64,000 nucleotides of DNA from Paratissierella segnis (GTDB taxonomy: Bacteria; Bacillota; Clostridia; Tissierellales; Tissierellaceae): positions 124,001 through 188,000 of the forward strand of contig NZ_JACRTG010000008.1 of NCBI RefSeq assembly GCF_014385195.1, written 5' to 3'. Under the pieces are notes generated by a model. It was given only the letters and a program-made list of their open reading frames with translations, ran no database searches and had not been told where the DNA came from. Of this stretch, positions 60,454 to 64,000 are shown piece after piece; positions within the stretch are counted from its first letter, which is position 1, and each line of letters begins with the position of its first letter. The translations under genes and the position numbers were made by a program.

Positions 60454-61428
60454 ATGGATTATAAGGAAATAATAGGCCATGAAAAAAATATAGAATCCCT
60501 AAAAAGATTAGTACAAAACGGGACTATAAGTCATAGCTTTCTATTTGAAGGAGAAGAAGGCCTAGGGAAAAAGATGACTGCAGAAGCCTTCGGCAAAACC
60601 CTTTTATGTGAAGAACAAAAACAGGAGCCATGCAACAGATGCTCTTCTTGTATCAAATTCGATAGAGGAAATCACCCGGATTTTAGATTATTAGAGCCTA
60701 AAAAAGGATTAATCAAAAAAGGTGATATTGAAGCTTTGATAAAGGATGTTGCCATGGCTCCTTTTGAATCCAAGAGGAAAGTTTTTATCATAAACGATTG
60801 TCATAAGATGAATCGTGAAGCTATGAACTCACTCTTAAAGACTCTGGAAGAGCCGCCGGAGTATGTAGTTATCATATTGATTACTTCCAATGCAAATAGT
60901 CTCCTACCCACAATATTATCCAGAGCAATGAGTATAAAGTTTTATCCCATAGAAGTTGCAAAAGTTGTTGACTATTTAGTAAATAATTATGATAAGTCTA
61001 AAGATGAAGCAAGATTTATTGCTGAATTTACAAAAGGGTCAATAGGAAAATCGATAGAACTGTCAACTTCAAATGAATTTTTTCTGAAAAGAGATGAAGT
61101 TATAGATATCGTTGACGACTTGGTAAAAGGTAATAAGGTGCGAGCTTTTGATTCAAAAGATTTTTTTGATAGCAACAAAGAAAATATTGATGAAGTGTTG
61201 GACTTGATTCTTTTCTGGTTTAGGGATTTAATGATATATAAATTTGTCAGTGATAGCAATTTAATCATAAATAAGGATAAAATGCCAATCTTATCAAAGG
61301 AAACCTTTTTGGATTTTCAAAATATTAATGATATAATAGAAAGAGTAGAACAAGCCAAAAAAGATATAAGTAGAAATGTAAACTTTCAATTATCTATAGA
61401 AACAATGCTTCTCAATATAGGAGGATAA
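60454..61428 (+). CDS. holB: DNA polymerase III delta' subunit
   Basis: A 324-residue clamp-loader subunit. AAA+ fold with a P-loop-like FEGEEGLGKKMTAEAFGKTL, the zinc module CEEQKQEPCNRCSSC, SLLKTLEEPP and SRAMSIKF. Start taken at 60454, five bases after GGAGGG (60451 is an alternative). It is followed by yaaT after six bases. Confidence 0.93.
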   Translation: MDYKEIIGHEKNIESLKRLVQNGTISHSFLFEGEEGLGKKMTAEAFGKTLLCEEQKQEPCNRCSSCIKFDRGNHPDFRLLEPKKGLIKKGDIEALIKDVAMAPFESKRKVFIINDCHKMNREAMNSLLKTLEEPPEYVVIILITSNANSLLPTILSRAMSIKFYPIEVAKVVDYLVNNYDKSKDEARFIAEFTKGSIGKSIELSTSNEFFLKRDEVIDIVDDLVKGNKVRAFDSKDFFDSNKENIDEVLDLILFWFRDLMIYKFVSDSNLIINKDKMPILSKETFLDFQNINDIIERVEQAKKDISRNVNFQLSIETMLLNIGG

Positions 61429-61433
61429 TATAA

Positions 61434-62324
61434 ATGGTAAAAGTAGTAGGAGTAAGATTTAAAAAAGCAGGTAAAATCTATTATTTTGACCCGGATGATA
61501 TGGATGTAAAATTCAATGAATTTGTAATTGTTGAGACAGCTAGGGGTCTGGAGTTTGGACTTGTAGTTATTGGTCCCAAGATGGTTAACGATGAAGAAAT
61601 AGTCGCACCTCTAAAAAAGGTAATTAGAATAGCTCTGGATGAGGATTTTGAAATTCATAGGGAAAATATCAAAAAGGCAAAAGAAGCGCTTATCATCTGT
61701 CAGCAAAAGGTAGAAGAACATGGAATAAAAATGAAACTTGTTGATGTTGAATATACTTTTGACAACAATAGAGTTATTTTCTATTTTACAGCTGACGGAA
61801 GGGTGGATTTTAGGGAGTTAGTAAAGGATTTAGCAGCGTTATTTAGAACTAGGATAGAATTAAGGCAAATTGGAGTACGTGATGAAGCAAAATTAGTTGG
61901 CGGTGTTGGACCATGCGGTAGAACTGCGTGTTGCGCTCAATACTTAGGTGAATTTGAACCTGTATCAATAAAGATGGCCAAGGAACAAAGCTTATCTCTA
62001 AATCCAACAAAGATTTCCGGCCTTTGCGGAAGGCTCATGTGTTGCTTAAAATATGAGCATGAAAATTATGAAGAATTGATATCAAAAATTCCCCAAGTTG
62101 GCAGTATAGTTATTACACCGACGGGAAGAGGAACAGTGGTAAATTCTTATACTCTGCTTGAAAGGGTTAAGGTACGTATCAAACTTAAAGATGGTACAGA
62201 AGATATATTGCAATTTCAGGTAGATGAGATTGAAACCACCGGGGAAATCGATCCGGAATATCAGAGGACGATTGAAAATAGTGATGAAGAGCATGGCATT
62301 AATGAATTATTTGAGATGGAATAA
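61434..62324 (+). CDS. ricT: PSP1-family protein RicT (YaaT)
   Basis: A 296-residue protein of the YaaT/RicT family, in Bacillus part of the RicAFT Fe-S complex that works with RNase Y and influences sporulation. The cysteine set GPCGRTACCAQYLGEF and GLCGRLMCCLKYEHENYEEL is conserved. Follows holB; the RicA and RicF partner genes are not seen here. Confidence 0.94.
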   Translation: MVKVVGVRFKKAGKIYYFDPDDMDVKFNEFVIVETARGLEFGLVVIGPKMVNDEEIVAPLKKVIRIALDEDFEIHRENIKKAKEALIICQQKVEEHGIKMKLVDVEYTFDNNRVIFYFTADGRVDFRELVKDLAALFRTRIELRQIGVRDEAKLVGGVGPCGRTACCAQYLGEFEPVSIKMAKEQSLSLNPTKISGLCGRLMCCLKYEHENYEELISKIPQVGSIVITPTGRGTVVNSYTLLERVKVRIKLKDGTEDILQFQVDEIETTGEIDPEYQRTIENSDEEHGINELFEME

Positions 62325-62403
62325 TTATATTTTATTACCTCTTTAAAATTGATATAATATCTGTTAGAATAATACCGTAAACACAATCTTGGAGGTGAAA
62401 AAA

Positions 62404-62571
62404 TTGGCATATCATATAACTGATGAATGTATTGCATGTGGCGCATGTGAACCGGAATGCCCTACTGAAGCTATATCCCCTGGAGATATTTATGTTATAG
62501 ATCCAGAAAAATGTATTGATTGTGGCTCTTGCTCAGATGTTTGTCCTGTAGACGCTCCACAACCAGAGTAA
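62404..62571 (+). CDS. 2[4Fe-4S] ferredoxin, clostridial type
   Basis: A 55-residue electron carrier with the full set of eight cysteines in two CxxCxxCxxxCP motifs (CIACGACEPECP and CIDCGSCSDVCP). TTG start, with GGAGGTGAAAAAA upstream. It is acidic and small, like Clostridium ferredoxins that take electrons from pyruvate oxidoreductase. Monocistronic, between yaaT and yabB; in Bacillus this place is held by yabA. Confidence 0.95.
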   Translation: MAYHITDECIACGACEPECPTEAISPGDIYVIDPEKCIDCGSCSDVCPVDAPQPE

Positions 62572-62588
62572 AAGTACTTATTTAAAGG

Positions 62589-62611
62589 AGACCCTTTTGG
62601 GTCTTTTTTTA
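62589..62611 (+). terminator. Terminator of the ferredoxin gene
   Basis: AGACCC and GGGTCT form a stem over a TTTT loop, followed by a run of T. Confidence 0.85.
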
Positions 62612-62730
62612 TCACGAAAGCAGTTCTTAACTCTCTTCACTTTTCTTTCAATTGTGCATTGTGAACTGTGCATTGTGAATTGTGAGTTGTGAATTGTGAA
62701 TTGTGAATTGTGAATTGTGAATTGTGAATA
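62612..62730. repeat. Heptamer-rich intergenic repeat
   Basis: The CTTCACTTTTCTTTCAATTG module is followed by about eleven near-perfect 7-base units (ATTGTGA, with variants GTGAACT and GTGCATT). No core module. Confidence 0.85.
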
Positions 62731-62754
62731 TCTATTGAAATGAGGTATACAATT

Positions 62755-63474
62755 TTGTCTAAAGAAAATATTCATATTGATATAGTCCCCGGAACGAATT
62801 ACAAGATAAAACAATTAAAGGATAAATTTTCCTATGGAACAGATGCAATCTTTCTTTCTGACTTTGCTAAACCTAAAGGACTTGTGATGGATCTGGGTAC
62901 AGGTACCGGAATTATACCATTAAGGTTAATTGACAAAGGAAAAATTGATATGATATATGGTGTAGAGATTCAGACACAGGTTGCAGAATTGGCTAAGGAG
63001 AGCATAGAATTAAATAAATTGGAAAATAAAATTAAAATATTACATATGGACTTAAGGGATTTACAAAAATATTTTCCAAAACATACATTTGATGTTGTAA
63101 CATCAAATCCCCCTTATATGAAAGAGGGAGGAGCTATAGTAAATTCTGATGAGAATTTTGCCATATCAAGACATGAAATCAAATGCACCCTTGAGGATAT
63201 ACTCAATATAACAAATTATCTTTTGAAGCCACTAGGCAAATTTTATCTGGTACATAGGCCGGATAGATTAGTGGATATATTGTATACTATGAGAAAATAT
63301 GAAATAGAACCAAAATATATAAAATTTGTTCAGCCTAAGATAGAGAAAAAGCCAAATTTGATATTAATAGAAGGATTAAAAAATGGTAAAAAGGATTTAA
63401 AGTTCTATGACCCTTTAATAGTGTATAATGAAGATGGAACATATACAGATGAGATATATAGGATTTATAAATAA
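62755..63474 (+). CDS. yabB: tRNA adenine-N6 methyltransferase-like (YabB/TrmN6)
   Basis: A 239-residue SAM methyltransferase, with motif I LGTGTGIIPLRL and the catalytic TSNPPYM. TrmN6 modifies A37 of tRNA1(Val). The TTG at 62755 is favoured over the ATG at 62740 because AATGAGG then gives a ribosome site and the product starts like YabB; this is a moderate-confidence choice. Located before rsmI as in Bacillus yabB-yabC. Confidence 0.87.
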   Translation: MSKENIHIDIVPGTNYKIKQLKDKFSYGTDAIFLSDFAKPKGLVMDLGTGTGIIPLRLIDKGKIDMIYGVEIQTQVAELAKESIELNKLENKIKILHMDLRDLQKYFPKHTFDVVTSNPPYMKEGGAIVNSDENFAISRHEIKCTLEDILNITNYLLKPLGKFYLVHRPDRLVDILYTMRKYEIEPKYIKFVQPKIEKKPNLILIEGLKNGKKDLKFYDPLIVYNEDGTYTDEIYRIYK

Positions 63475-63475
63475 T

Positions 63476-63620
63476 AGGTAAGAGAGAGGCAGTGAATAAG
63501 TAACAGTGAACAGTGAACAACAGTTAAAAGATAGGGAATAGGTAATAGGTAAAAGATTAAAGCATTGTGCATTGTGCATTGTGAGTTGTGAATTGAAAAT
63601 AATTGTGAATTGTGAATTGA
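63476..63620. repeat. Heptamer-rich intergenic repeat
   Basis: AGTGAACAGTGAACAAC, AGATAGGGAATAGGTAATAGG and ATTGTGCATTGTGCATTGTG steps form a mixed tract between yabB and rsmI. Confidence 0.75.
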
Positions 63621-63635
63621 AATCAGGTGTCAAAT

Positions 63636-64000
63636 ATGAGTACAGGAAAACTATATATATGTCCAACGCCCATTGGGAATTTAGAGGATATAACCATAAG
63701 GACATTAAAAACTTTGAATGAAGTGGATCTGATAGCAGCAGAAGATACGCGGCATAGCCTTATACTTCTTAATCATTATGAGATCAAGAAGCCTTTAACC
63801 AGTTATCATGAGCATAATATTAGGGAGAAAGGCCCCAAGCTGATAGATATGCTGTTAGAAGGCAAAAATATTGCTCTCATTACAGATGCGGGAATGCCCG
63901 GCATATCTGATCCCGGGGAGGATTTAATTAGATTGGCTATAGAAGAAGAAATCGAAGTCATTGGATTGCCGGGTCCAACAGCATCTATAACGGCATTGGT
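63636..64000 (+). CDS. rsmI: 16S rRNA (cytidine1402-2'-O)-methyltransferase, truncated by window end
   Basis: The first 121 codons of RsmI (YabC). The sequence MSTGKLYICPTPIGNLEDIT is followed by EDTRHSLILLNHY, ITDAGMPGISDPGEDLI and GLPGPTASITA, which are the conserved SAM-binding blocks. The gene continues beyond base 64000. ATCAGGTGTC precedes the ATG. Confidence 0.95.
   Translation, partial: MSTGKLYICPTPIGNLEDITIRTLKTLNEVDLIAAEDTRHSLILLNHYEIKKPLTSYHEHNIREKGPKLIDMLLEGKNIALITDAGMPGISDPGEDLIRLAIEEEIEVIGLPGPTASITAL

Noticed and set aside
62644..62730. Short direct repeats as a CRISPR or plasmid iteron array
   Set aside because: The unit is only seven bases, has no spacers, and similar tracts lie at many intergenic sites without any replication gene.

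Overview
The window is low-GC, gene-dense chromosomal DNA from an anaerobic, endospore-forming Firmicute of clostridial type (Clostridia/Tissierellia; this assignment is inference). Evidence: strong GGAGG ribosome sites, frequent TTG starts, the sporulation genes bofA and csfB (gin), a 2[4Fe-4S] ferredoxin, a Na+-type F-ATPase c subunit, and the bofA...csfB-yaaO-tmk-yaaQ-holB-yaaT-yabB-yabC order known from Bacillus/Clostridium. No prophage, complete insertion sequence, CRISPR array or rRNA was seen.

Layout. 1-15.3 kb: a sugar/inositol catabolic operon, all on +: end of an ABC sugar permease, LacI regulator, IolG-like dehydrogenase, archaeal-type (type II) GAPDH, archaeal-type PGK, a transketolase split in two genes, IolB, IolD, IolE, a second IolG-like dehydrogenase, a LarA-family nickel-pincer racemase, a GntP permease and a MOFRL-type glycerate kinase, then a terminator. 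15.5-17.3 kb: APC amino-acid permease and an orphan Phd/YefM antitoxin. 17.4-24.1 kb: complete F-ATPase operon atpIBEFHAGDC. 24.1-33.7 kb: plsY (-), citG-citX without citrate lyase, an NhaC antiporter, a nine-LysM protein, a lipoprotein, a DJ-1 protein, an LCP protein and fni. 33.7-43.3 kb: a rearranged region with two decayed ABC transporters (one with an inverted gene fragment), a DUF2207 protein, birA, a UPF0104 flippase-like protein, a YtrA-type regulator, a DsrE-like protein, a cysteine desulfurase and a TIM-barrel protein; two near-identical inverted intergenic repeats bracket most of it. 43.3-50.8 kb: AraC-type regulator, MATE exporter with a ribosome site inside a hairpin, aminopeptidase P, and a secreted double tyrosine-phosphatase/LysM protein. 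50.9-54.1 kb: a ydaO-type (c-di-AMP) riboswitch in front of an opine-dehydrogenase-like gene and a cobalamin-binding-fold gene, then tRNA-Val. 54.3-64 kb: ZIP transporter, bofA, rplY/ctc, csfB, and the yaaO-tmk-yaaQ cluster ending in a truncated rsmI.

How it fits together. The first operon can take inositol through IolG, IolE, IolD and IolB to 5-dehydro-2-deoxygluconate, but neither the usual kinase/aldolase (IolC/IolJ) nor IolA is visible; a split transketolase and an aldehyde-to-acyl-phosphate-to-ATP pair (GAPDH/PGK-like) sit in their place, the PGK lacking an arginine that normally binds the substrate phosphate. I propose a transketolase-based inositol route, possibly ending at malate, with the LarA enzyme acting on a 2-hydroxy acid. 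The part of the operon left of the window is not visible, so this is a hypothesis. A second candidate is the riboswitch-controlled opine-dehydrogenase/B12-fold pair, possibly linked to osmolyte or K+ homeostasis; the same window encodes two c-di-AMP-receptor-like (DarA/YaaQ) proteins. Intergenic spaces hold a mosaic repeat family built from shared modules and heptamer tracts.
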